A stretch of 64,000 bases of DNA from Brachyhypopomus gauderio (lineage: Eukaryota > Chordata > Actinopteri > Gymnotiformes > Hypopomidae), in contig NC_135212.1 of the NCBI RefSeq assembly GCF_052324685.1, positions 47,254,825-47,318,824 on the forward strand, given 5' to 3'. This document shows positions 1 through 20,881 of the stretch, one piece after another. The notes under the pieces were generated by a model, which was not told the origin of the DNA, did no database searches, and worked only from the letters and a program-made list of their open reading frames with translations. Every line of letters begins with the position of its first letter. The first letter of the stretch is position 1. The position numbers were made by a program, and so were the translations under genes.

Positions 1-715
1 GTATTATTATCTGTGAGGATAAGTATTGTTAAATGAAACCTTTTATCAACGTAATTATAGCTTACTGGAAAGTAGGTATGGAGTTTTCATATTGAAAAAT
101 AATGAATGAAATGAAAATATGAATAATAAATCATCAAAACATCTTAGGAATGTCTAGAACATCAGAATACATCAGTCTCCAGTATGATAATTAAGCTAAG
201 GCTACTGTTACTTAGCTGCCTATTTAGCATACACCAGCCTATATTATGAAAATTAAGATATTATTAGATAATATTCAAGGTTCTGACTTCAGTGATCTCA
301 TAGCTGGTATGGGCATGTAACGATTTTGTCTTTATTACACTTCTAACTTTATATTAGATACAAGTGTTAATATCAGTTAACTGGGTTGCCTTTAATAGCA
401 AACATAAAAATGACAGTATCCTAGCCAATGTCATATGCCTTGTCAAGTGTAGATGCAATTCGCTCAGCTGGTGCCTGGAGGAACTTCCCCCAGTCATCAA
501 ATATTCTACAAAATTTATTTGTTAAAAAAAATGTAAATTTGAAAACTGAATAACGAACCCTGTTTTTGATGCTACCACATGCACTCACTGGGAATCCATC
601 CCCCAAATTTAATGGTAGCTTTACTCTACAAGGTGAGCTGTAGAAACAAGTTCACAGTTTCAAAACTAAATGCAATTGAAAATGAGACATGATTGAACAG
701 CAAAGGTGCTTAAAG
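1..715. other. AT-rich stretch without a recognised gene
   Basis: This stretch lies beyond the likely 3' end of ddx42. It is AT-rich with frequent stops in all frames. On the minus strand a short open stretch (421-606) follows an acceptor-like sequence, but I recognise no protein family in it. I see no repeat, RNA gene or regulatory element that I can support. Confidence 0.5.
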
Positions 716-721
716 TTTATT
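716..721 (-). promoter_or_regulatory. candidate ddx42 polyadenylation signal
   Basis: TTTATT on the plus strand reads AATAAA on the minus strand, about 970 nt after the ddx42 stop codon. A second AATAAA on the same strand lies at 883-888. Either could end the ddx42 transcript. The sequence between 722 and 1694 would then be 3' UTR and holds A-rich tracts (about 1081-1105) but no other visible feature. Confidence 0.5.
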
Positions 722-1694
722 AAAGCAGGGGCAATACCTTACGATTTGCACCGGTACCACAATCACACAATGGATGAGTGTAATGGAAGAGTTTAGCTCT
801 TTTCGCAAAAGCCTACAGTGTCCTACGAATGGAGAAAGAATGAAATAATTATTAAAGCATCATCACAATAATTATCTCAGCTTTTATTCAAGATGGCCAC
901 CAAAGCCTGGCATTTTCAGTTACATATCCGCATGTACTGTATGTAAATGCTTATACTTTATAGGTTTGACCTAAGACCTAAGTGCCCATTGGAAGAAGTG
1001 ATTAAACTCTTCTCCAGGTGTTCAATGTAGAGATGAGCGTAATGTTAGCCTTGCACCCAAGCTGATTAACTTTTTGTTTAAAAAACAAACAAAAAAAAAA
1101 AAAAACTAAAGAATAGTAGAGAACAGGGTCTAGTCCACATTCCATGCTTTTAACAGTGTGTACTAAAATACAGAATAAAGTCCTAAACCTAAAAAACTAC
1201 ATTTACATCATTCACAAACACTCTGGGCAGTGGAGGAGTAAAGAAATTTTTTTGTCTGCTGCACCCAGAAAATATGATGCCTCTGTTGGATTCAGAAAAA
1301 AAAAAAACCCAAAGCCAAATCACTCTTCTAAAAATGTCTAAAGGAAATGCCATTTAGGGCTTCCCCACAGAAAGATGAATTTACACACATATACCGTTAA
1401 ACAAGAAGAACTGTATGACTCTTTACAGGTGGGATCTACGTCTATACAATTCACATTTTTCCACACTAATCGATTCTTGACCCCAAACAGCGTGAAGAAC
1501 CTGCCGGACAACACAGGCGGCCGATTGCTGTGAACGTTGTCATGGAGACTCAACACACTCAAAGTCTTCAGTGCCCTTTGGCTTTCAGATGTCGACGTTG
1601 GTGAAAGTGGACGGTGGACTTTGCTGGGAAGGCTGGCTTTCTGATCAAGCATGCTGACGTTTGACTGGCTGACTGTCATCTCCTGTGTTTGCCT

Positions 1695-8225
<6,531 letters not shown>

Positions 8226-9505
8226 GGCTAAAACGGCTAATAGGTAGACAGCGCGCCAACACCTGTTTAAAGGAAATATGACCAGTTAGCATCTCAATAG
8301 CTGAATAATAGCCACTTAAACATATTAGCTAGCTAACATTTGTTACTGCATAGCCAAGAGTGTCTAGCTATCGTTGATATCCCGTTTTATAGCAGCTAAT
8401 GCTAGCTAATACCGAGCTAGCCCGCTAGGGTGGCTGGTTCAGTGGGCACACGGGCCTAACAGACGCGGATTAGCCCAGCACAGTTGTTCTGTCACAACGT
8501 GCAACACTGGAACGAGATTAACACCTGTAAATCCCTTTTTAGTGTGCAAATCACTTATCGGAATGTGTAATACGCCGTAACGAACGTACAGTTAGCCGAC
8601 TAGCTAACCTGAACTACAAATGCAGCCAAGCAGTCCTGTTTACTGTCGCCGCACCATAACCCGTCCGCCTTGTGTTTGACGTCATTAGCACTCAGCTTCG
8701 GCCGTGCAAAACGTCACGTTTGTGCGACTCATCGGGTGAAATTGCGCTTCCCTCAGGCGCGAGCCCAAGAGACCTGCGCGAGCCAATAGACGCGCGGGCT
8801 CGAGCGCGTTCGTCGCCGCTGTGGTGAATTCGCCTATTAACGTTTTTAACGCCGACGTGTGAAGTCTCGACGCTCCTTTACCGATTACGGGACACTTTAG
8901 CTTTTATTGTGTCTGGTTAAGCGGCTCTACGTCCCGTTGCCAGAACACTACCGTAAGCTTTTTTGGGTCTAAAACATATAACGATCCAAATTAATGTACG
9001 CTAGCGACATAATAGAGTCATAAGAAACAAGCGAATTAAACGCCTGACACGGTGGGTCAGTTGTCGGTAACTGTGAAATGAGCTTATTGAGCTGCGTTAG
9101 CTCGCCAAGTCAGCTTGTTTAACAACCTATTTGTTATTTGTTTCTAACCATCACTCCTCTAGCTAGATATCTAACTAGCTTGTTGATATTAGATGGTGTA
9201 TTCGCTGTGGTGAGTTTCCATAAAAGCAGTGTTTCTTGCTGTGTACGTTACCGCAGGACATTTTTTTGTATAAAATGTTCTGTACGTGGAAAAGGGGATT
9301 ATAACAGCATCCTCACGAATGTGAACTAACGTTAGTGAACTATATAACACCAGTTCTGGAGAGAAAAGAGCTCAGGCAATAGCACAGTGAAATACTCTTA
9401 GGAAATGTGTGTTAATTGAGCTTACACTGTTTCTGTTGTTACTTATATTTTGCAGGCAATTACTGTTTTTTTTTATGGTGTAACTTTTCACCTTCCAAAG
9501 GATCC
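8226..9505. promoter_or_regulatory. ddx42/strada head-to-head intergenic region
   Basis: About 1.3 kb separates the ddx42 start codon (minus) from the strada start codon (plus). The part around 8640-8960 is rich in CpG, in contrast with its flanks, as expected of a shared bidirectional promoter. A possible splice acceptor for ddx42 5' UTR (minus-strand TTTAAACAG at about 8264-8272) suggests a non-coding first exon further up. The strada initiator is in a very short coding exon after a likely non-coding leader. The transcription starts themselves cannot be placed. Confidence 0.6.
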
Positions 9506-12500
9506 ATGTCTTTTTTGGTAAGTTCACCTGACTGTTGTTCGTGTGTTTAAAATGCAGGATTATAATTCAGTTCATGATGGTAGTCATTGGTACTTGTACT
9601 GACACAGTCTCTGTTTCTCTCTATTTTCACCTGCTGCTCTCACCTGTCCTCTGTCTGACTGTCTTTATCTCTCTCAGCGTTGGGTATCAGAGAAGCTGAG
9701 TGTGGAGAGCCTGAGGGATTTGGAGTTATTTGGTGGTGAGTACTTTAGCCCTCCACGCTCCGCCATTGCTCTGCTTCCCTTATGCTCATAATGCCACGCC
9801 TCCTCCCACTTCACACCTCTTCTTCTGTGCTGAGTGTGAAGGGGAGTCCTTCTAACACCGAAAGAATCCATAAACATGACACTGCTTTTGTAAAACACAC
9901 ACACAAAACCAAAAACATGCGGCATGTTACTTGAGCTCACACTTTATGTACGTTAAATGAAATGGATGGTGTTTTCTGACATTATAGTTCAGGGTTGCAT
10001 AGCACTGATCTGACGTTCAGTACGATTTGGTGAACTTCATTTTTCCATGATTCGACTCAATAGTCAATTGCAGCCTTAATACATTTTACAGAAGGCATGT
10101 CACTAAACTTTGCTGGTGTCCGGTCCTCCAGGACTGGCAATTTGTGTCCCTGTCATAGCTTCCCATAAGGTCTATGATTGTACTTTCTTCAAGCAGGAAT
10201 AGACCTTACTGGACTCAAATGCCCATCGTAGTAAACTAAGCATTCCCCTGTAGCAAACGTCAATCTGAATAAATAACCCCTTAGTGAGGGTTTCAGTCCT
10301 GCCGTTTTTAACAATGCTTCTGAATGCAAATTGCCAATACAATTGCAATATCAAAAATCCCTCATAAACAAGTGAGAGTCTTTCATTGGGCATAGTGGAT
10401 GGGGTGGACATGTGTCTGTATACTCAGATTGATTTATAAGAAAGTTCTGTGTCTGTGGAGGCATGTAGTGGTAGTGCCGAACTGTATGTAGCACATTTTA
10501 ATGTAAACATTTTAACATGCTTTCTGCTTTGGTTAATGTCTGTCAGAGAGGTTATATTAGTAGTTTTCTCCCATGATGACTTTGGCACCTGTTTCTTCTG
10601 TGCTTATGAAGTTTTGTCAGCAAAGGATTAGTTCTTAGTTGTGCATATGTATAGTGATTCTAAACTGTATAGCTGACTTAGATGATTGAATGGATAGATG
10701 GATACCAAACTACTAGTAAATGGTTCATGGAGAGTTTTGCAGCAGCCTTTAGGTATTTCTGATTTGGATTGGCAATAGAAACCAGCATTAACCCATTAAA
10801 ATCAGCATGCAAGGTGGGGTCGACGATTTTGCTCATTTTGATTTCGAAGGCTGATTTTGGTCTGCCTTTCATTGCTGATTGGTTGTTGCATGTTGCTGTG
10901 CATTTGCTCGGCTCTGAAAGCAAGACTGACGTCCAGGGTTCTGTTCGCTCCTGGCTGCTGCCCCCCCCCCCCCCCCCCCCCCCCTCAGTGATGTGTGAGT
11001 TAGACAGCCTAAATGTACGTTTACTTCTAAAATCATTATAAAAGGACATGATGTCCTATTCAGTTCATGTGCAGTCAATTTGTAGTTCAGGTAAGATGAG
11101 GTAAAAAGGTAGGTAGGTCTGTGTTGCTATAACGACCATGTCATACAATCTATATTATGCCTCTTTGGTCAAATTTCATGCTCAGCTATCTGTTAGAGAA
11201 ACATATGCACAGTATAGATGTTGCCTATATCAAGTCATTTGCTTAAAGTTGAAGTCCAAAGATATTAAACAAATGAATATGATATAAAGCCAGTTTGTTT
11301 TTTTTTTCTAACTTAAACATTGTTTTCTTGGTGTGCTGGAAGATTCTCTTTTGAGGCATAATGTAATGCCATATTGTCCAAAACCTCATTAAACACAGGT
11401 TGTTTGTCTATCTGTGTGTTTTTTGCATCATTTACATGATTTGTCTACCCAGAACAAGCTCAGGCAAGCCCACACAGGAAAGTAAGTGTGGTATCTCTGT
11501 TACTGCTTTTTGTGTAGCCTGGTGGTGTGTGTGTGTTTGTGTATTTAAATTTAATAGTAGGGGTGTATGAGCATGTAAGATGCGTGTCTTTAATGGCCGT
11601 GTTAACATTCGAGCGGGTGCGTGTGAGCACATGGTCTCGTGGTGATCTTTCTGTGCATGCACTAATTTTCCTGGTTTTTTGGCTCCGTGTGATGACACTT
11701 GTTCATCAATTAGCTGCGTCTCACATGGCCAAGACTTGCTGGGCTGCTGTATCAGAAACAGTTTATACACTAGAATCAAGAGGCCTACTGTCTGCTACTT
11801 TTACTGTCATAACGGGTCATCGGTACATCAGTAATAGTAGATTTTAGGCTTAGTAGATTTTAGAAGCCAGGAAATGTATAAAGCTTTTAGTGTATAATGG
11901 AATTGCTTTGTATACAGTCCTAGATATTGGCAGAAGCAAGATTTGAAGGCCCAAGATGTCAGGATCAGGAGAGAGGGATGGGGACAGGGAGAAGTCTTCA
12001 GAGCATGCTCACCATGGTGCCTTGGGTCTGGAGTTTGTCTCTCACCCCAGTGGTCGCGTGTGGTGCTGTGGTGTTGCTTTGGTGACTTATTGTGTGTGTG
12101 TTTGGGGGCCAGTGGGTGTGAGGGTTTTTGATCTTAATCTACTGACTCTGGAAGGTTGGTATGCTGAGGGCTGGATACATGGTCATCAGTGGCTGTACGT
12201 GTTTACACCCAGGACAGTGTTCTGTGTGTTCATAGCATTCATTGCATGACAAAATCGTTCTTTAGGCTTGCTTTACTGTGTTATTGGTGTCTGTAACAAT
12301 GCAGACTGTGAATTAATTGTGTACTATAGCTGATGCAGCTTAACACACTAATTCAAACATTTCTCCTCTTAAGCCGTTGGTCTTGCAAACAAGTACAATC
12401 CGTTGGAAAGGTATGATAGGGGAGTTGTAGAACAGTATGGTAGCTCACATCAGGTCCCTATTGCTGGTAATTTGCAATTGTAGGTTGTCAATCCTGTTTG

Positions 12501-13238
12501 GTTTAAGACAGATTTGATTCTCAGAATAGCAAATATTTTTTCATAGTCTTATATGGTTTAGTTAGGGAAAATTAATTTTCTAATGTATGAAAACTGGGGT
12601 ATTCTTAGGGTTTGATTTTGGTCTAAACAATGATTGTTGGGCTATATTTTCCATGTTTCTATGCACTGTATGCGTGTGTTTGCTTTTAATGTAATCATCA
12701 ATGACAATATGGCTCTCATCGAATGTGTGTGTAAAAACAGGATCCAAATGACTTTTGTTGCTCTTGGGACGAGTCTATCTTGTATTCTAAAATGTCTCTT
12801 GCCCATCAATTGCGTCTGTGGTAATGTTGCAGACCAGGTGGCCGTTGACTCCTGCTTTTTGGAAAAGGAGTCCCCAACATGTTGCCTGTTCCATGTTCTC
12901 AACCCCTCTCTAGCACGAGCAGAGCATGTGCTACCTTAGGTCTCGTGAGCTGGGTTTTTCTTTCTCTCAGTCAGGCCAGGTTTAGGTCAAAAGAACGGTC
13001 TGCCTGTTTCAGACTTGTGAAGGGTTATGTAATCCGATGAGGAGCTGCAGAATGTGCTGCTCGGTGACTCACAGCCCTGGGTCCCCCATTTCAGGCCAGT
13101 GAGGACAGCCGTGAAATTCTGAATCCCCTTCCGCCTCGGGACAACATGGGAACCTTCCTGCCTGACAGCAGTGCCTATGAGCTCCTTACCATCATAGGTC
13201 AGTCTATATATGCAGAAACATACATGTTCTTGCATGTA

Positions 13239-13280
<42 letters not shown>

Positions 13281-14343
13281 CCCACTGTCTGTCATCTAAA
13301 TGCTGGCTTATTTGTTATTGGTTAGTGTAAGTCCAGGAAGCAACATTTCCTTCCCAACCATGTGGATTACATAGCTATCTTAAACCACCATGTAGAATTG
13401 ATTTCTAAACACATTAGCAAATTGATTGTCCAATAAATTCAGCTGGATGGTTATTTTTAAACCTGGAATGTTTTCTGCATATTATTCCACTGTGTGTGTG
13501 TGTATATATGTGTGTGGCTGTGTATGTACGCATGCACGCACAGGTCGAGGTCTGGAGGACCTGATGACCGTCAATTTTGCCAGATACAAGCCTACAGGAG
13601 AGCACGTCGCTATCCGCCGCATAGATCTGGAGTCCTGCACCAATGACATGGTCAACTACTTGCAGGTCTCACGAGACGCTCATTTGTCTCTTTCTCTTTG
13701 CCATCCCAACAGATCACCAGAGATTTTATTTTTGTTCTGATGAGTTTTTAGACTGTAACATTGCTGTCCATGTAAACATGAAAGCTCCCGTTTGGAAGTA
13801 AATCTGTTTAGCTATGTGTGTCCGCCCCATTAGCCTCATCGCTAGTTAATGATCAAGTCCTTCATGAATCAGAACCTAGAGCAGGTCCAGGTCGGAGCTG
13901 TGTAGGTACGGGCAGCTCCAGAAGTGCACTGCTGGGATACACAGCGATGTTGCTCTTGTCTTGTCCGACTGTTGTACTTGTGTGTGTGTCTCAGGGAGAA
14001 CTCCATGTGTCTAAACTCTTCCACCATCCCAGCATCCTTCCATACAAGAGCATCTTCATCGTGGAGAACGAGTTATGGGTGATAACTCCATTTATGGCCT
14101 ACGGTAATAAAGAACATACTTTTAAAAGTTGTTGTAGGTTTTGGTTTTGATCTGGTACCGAGGGCTATTATTGTGTGTGTGGGTGTGTGTGTGGGTGGGT
14201 GTGTGTCTGTCTAGGCTCTGCACGGGATTTGATCAGCACTCATTTCACGGATGGGATGAGTGAGCTGACCATTGCGTATATCTTGCTTGGAGTTCTCCGG
14301 GCCCTTGAGTACATTCACCATATGGGTTATGTGCACCGGTGAG

Positions 14344-14385
<42 letters not shown>

Positions 14386-14854
14386 CACGTACGCTGAAAG
14401 CATACTCACTGTTCAAATCTTGGGGTGTGATGGATGGCTCATGTTTTAGACTGGTCAGGCTATTTTCCATAAAGAGAAGTATGCATCGTTTTAGGTCAGA
14501 AAATCGGTGTGCTCCACTTGCTATTAAACACACAGTGTACACAGAAATACTCCTAGTTGTTTGCCCGTACGTTGATTCATTCACGCGTAGGACAAGCAGA
14601 AAGACGCGCTTACGTGTTCATAGACGCATTGCGGGTCAGAATCCTCGCTCATGTGCACGTGCGGTGATTGTGCTGCTACAGGAGCGTGAAGACCAGCCAC
14701 ATCCTGGTGTCTGCAGACGGCCAGGTGCACCTGTCTGGTCTACGCAGCATCTTCAGTATGATCGGCCATGGCCAGAGGGCGCGCGTGGTCCACGACTTCC
14801 CACAGTACAGTGTGAAGGTGCTGCCCTGGCTCAGTCCTGAAGTGCTGCAGCAGG

Positions 14855-14947
<93 letters not shown>

Positions 14948-15382
14948 AAACATGTCTGCATGCCCTACTTGAGCACCTTTTCTTATTTATAGCAATTGAC
15001 TCGTACGTGTTGTGTGTTTACCAGAACCTTCAGGGGTACGACTTCCGCTCAGACATCTACAGTCTGGGAATCACGGCTTGTGAGCTGGCCAATGGCCACG
15101 TGCCGTTTAAGGACATGCCTGCTACCCAGGTAAGTCTGACACATGCCTCTCACAATTCTGCTGCCCCTGTCCTCATTGACACATGTGCACGATTAGGAAT
15201 AGGACATGAGCAACGAGTATGATATATAATATAAAAACATATATAAAACAGTGGGGAGCAGTATCACATATCACAGTAGGACTATACGCAGTGAGGGAGC
15301 TAAACTCTACAGGTAATGTATGTCATTTCTGCAAACTGCTTTCTGTCTCAATTTCTCACACACGCACACACACTCGTACTGC

Positions 15383-15449
<67 letters not shown>

Positions 15450-15708
15450 CAGATGCTGTTGGAGAAGTTGAACGGCACAGTGCCATGTCTGTTGGACACC
15501 ACCACCGTCCCCCCAGAGGAGCTCAGCATGAAGCCCTCTCGCTCGGGCGCAGACTCGGGCATCTGCGAGGGGCCCGGGGCCGGGGGGGCCCGCCACACCA
15601 ATGGAGAACCCTCGTCCTCCTCGGGGGCCAACCCTTACAGCCGCACCTTCAGCCCCCACTTCCATGCCTTTGTGGAGCTGTGTCTGCAGAGGGACCTGGA
15701 GAAGAGGT

Positions 15709-15742
<34 letters not shown>

Positions 15743-16113
15743 ACCACTGCAGCCTGGCTCTGTTTGTTTGAGTGCAAACTCACGTGGCTGACTGAATTTT
15801 TCCAGGCCTTCCGCCAGCACTCTGATCGGCCACTCCTTCTTCAAGCAGGTGAGCGTCCCTAGACCTGCAGTCCCTTTTCTCATGCGACTGAACATCTTCA
15901 CGCTCATATTAACGTTCCGGCGATGGAGGTGGCTCACTATCTTCCGTCCCGTTTCAGATCAAGCGGCGTCCGTGCGAGGCTTTACCTGAGCTGCTACGGC
16001 CTGTCTCGCCCCTCAGCAGCGTGGAGTGCCTCCCGCCCCAGGACTCGCCCTCGGGACTGGCCAGCCTGGAGTCCGGACTCAGGCAGCTGGATGTGGACGA
16101 CTGGGACTTCTGA
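9506..16113 (+). CDS. strada: STE20-related adaptor pseudokinase STRAD alpha
   Basis: Twelve coding exons: 9506-9517, 9678-9735, 11453-11481, 13095-13197, 13544-13665, 13995-14103, 14215-14338, 14682-14853, 15025-15129, 15453-15706, 15806-15848 and 15958-16113. They total 1287 nt, or 428 aa (human 431). STRADA binds MO25 and allosterically activates and exports LKB1/STK11. The pseudokinase hallmarks are visible: the catalytic-loop HRD is HRS (YVHRSVK), the DFG site reads GLR (HLSGLRS), and the beta3 lysine segment is VAIRRIDLE with no VAIK lysine. The C-terminus LDVDDWDF corresponds to the WEF/WDF-type MO25-binding tail. The first coding exon gives only MSFL; the human SKPERI insertion is absent. 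Several splice sites abut CA/GT microsatellites (introns 7-10). Confidence 0.95.
10961..10984 (+). repeat. poly-C tract in strada intron 3
   Basis: An uninterrupted run of about 24 C is followed at once by TCAG. In the sense direction this is a polypyrimidine tract plus AG, so it has the form of a splice acceptor. No coding exon that fits strada follows it. Confidence 0.8.
14345..14382 (+). repeat. (AC)n microsatellite in strada intron 7
   Basis: An AC dinucleotide tract of about 38 bp starts six nucleotides after the exon 7 donor (exon ends 14338). It is complementary in the transcript to the GT tracts of introns 8 and 9. Confidence 0.9.
14857..14944 (+). repeat. (GT)n microsatellite in strada intron 8
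   Basis: A nearly pure GT tract of about 88 bp merges with the exon 8 donor, which reads CAG followed by GTAGTGTG. Length changes here would alter sequence only three to four nucleotides from the splice site. Confidence 0.92.
15385..15447 (+). repeat. (TG)n tract forming the strada exon 10 acceptor
   Basis: A TG tract of about 63 bp is followed directly by TTTCAG and exon 10. The TG-repeat plus short T-run layout is the same as the known polymorphic acceptor of human CFTR exon 9. Confidence 0.9.
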
Positions 16114-16152
16114 AGCAGGGAACCACAGGATGGATCGTGGTGGAGAAATTCT

Positions 16153-16158
16153 AATAAA
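16153..16158 (+). promoter_or_regulatory. proximal strada polyadenylation signal
   Basis: AATAAA lies only about 40 nt after the strada stop codon. A 22-G run (16190-16211) follows about 30 nt downstream, in the place of a downstream element. Use of this signal would give an extremely short 3' UTR. Confidence 0.55.
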
Positions 16159-16189
16159 AGGATGTCTTGATGATGGTCTGAAGTGCGAA

Positions 16190-16211
16190 GGGGGGGGGGG
16201 GGGGGGGGGGG
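16190..16211 (+). repeat. poly-G tract in the strada 3' UTR
   Basis: Twenty-two consecutive G residues on the sense strand. Such a run can form G-quadruplex RNA and lies between the two candidate strada polyadenylation signals. Confidence 0.85.
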
Positions 16212-16891
16212 TTCGGTGCATGATGTGTACGTGTTTGCTAGGTGACTAGGTGGGGATTGGTAAATGAGGAAGGGTTAAAGTGGGAATCCAAGACTCCTGG
16301 TGGTCTCTGTGTATATGTAGGTATGTATATAATTGAAAGTGCTTGATGGAGGACTGTTTTTGTTTCTTTATCTCTCATGGAGAGGTGCAAAGCCAGCAAC
16401 CGCCACAGCCTTGCCTGAATGATCTCACACTCAGAAGGATGCATGAGTCTGAGAGCATGCGTGTGCACACACACACACACACATACACACATCAGTTATC
16501 ATTACTGCTTAATCAGAGGCAAGACCACCATGTTGGTTTGCTCAGTTCTGTGCGCTCTGTTACTGACCAGTGGTGTAATAATCTGAACCTGAAAAACTAC
16601 TGCCGACTAGCTTCTCCATTGCTTCTCTCAGCAGAGAATTCTGTTTACATTGATAAAATGGACTATGGTGTGAAGAATTTGAAAGTGTCTTAGCTGTATG
16701 GTTAAAGAGAAATGGGGCGGTGTTTACACGAGGCTGCTGAGGATTTCTGAACTCGCCACAGTGTGTTGTGTAATGAACATTGTTGACGCAGTGTTTGCAT
16801 TTCCTTTACGGTAAGATGAAGCTGTGACCATAGAATGTGCTGAAGTGGACACGCTGTAATGTGGAGTTTCTGACTTGTTGCATATTGGAAA

Positions 16892-16897
16892 AATAAA
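16892..16897 (+). promoter_or_regulatory. distal strada polyadenylation signal
   Basis: AATAAA about 780 nt after the strada stop codon, the last strong signal before sequence with no further transcript features. This is probably the main 3' end of strada. Confidence 0.7.
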
Positions 16898-16913
16898 GAG
16901 GAAAACATGGGTT

Positions 16914-17654
16914 TAATATATTGCCTGAGATTCTGTCTTCGAGCAGCAGTAGAGACAGAATGACCAGTTCCTGAGTCTACACCAAATCATCTGCTTTGAT
17001 ATGCAACGCAGCTCATTTACTCACACAGCAGGCTCTCAGCAGGATAACAGGCCCCTTCCTTATGTTTAGGAATAGCTCAGAAAATGGTTTGAGGAACATG
17101 CTGGTGTTGACGTGGCCTCCAGATTTCAGTCTAATTAAGTGTATGTGACGTGTGCTGGGAAATGGTGTCAAATCCACACCTCACAGGACTCAAAAGGAGC
17201 CAGTACTACCACAGGAGGCCTTCAGAGGTCTGGGGGAGTGTATGCCTCGACAGGTCAGAGCTTTAGTGGTGTTAGAGAGGTAACTACACAAAATATTAGT
17301 AAGATCAATGTATATGCATACTGAATACATAATCAGTGATGAAAGGGTTTGGGTCTGGTTTAACCTTGGATTCAGCACTCACCACATTCTGTTGATCGTT
17401 TCATAGATCAAAATATTTCTGAATGCAAATTATTTGATTAAAGTCTAATTAGTATTACTCTGGAATGTAAAAGAGACCCAATATCACAGGGGCCACTGCT
17501 GCTCTTAGTATGTGAGCTTTATCAGGGGTGATGCAGTCACTACAAGGCTAATTGTTGGGTATTTCGGTGGTAGTTTTGTGCACATGATACCATGTTTGAC
17601 CATGTTTTGTGGTGGTAATAAATATGCTCAATACAGATTGCTTTAAAAAAAAAA
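16914..17654. other. strada/rnf113a tail-to-tail intergenic region
   Basis: About 740 bp between the 3' ends of two convergent genes. I see no coding potential, repeat or regulatory motif that I can support here. Confidence 0.5.
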
Positions 17655-17660
17655 TTTATT
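17655..17660 (-). promoter_or_regulatory. rnf113a polyadenylation signal
   Basis: TTTATT on the plus strand is AATAAA on the minus strand, about 76 nt past the rnf113a stop codon. Confidence 0.7.
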
Positions 17661-17735
17661 TTAGATGCCTTGGAATACAATTTACAGCCGTGGAAAATGA
17701 TCAGACAAAAGATGAGAAAAGGGAGGATGTCTACA

Positions 17736-20881
<3,146 letters not shown>

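Noticed and set aside
421-606. Minus-strand open stretch after an acceptor-like sequence
   Set aside because: No recognisable family, no partner exon and high AT content. Not enough to call an exon.
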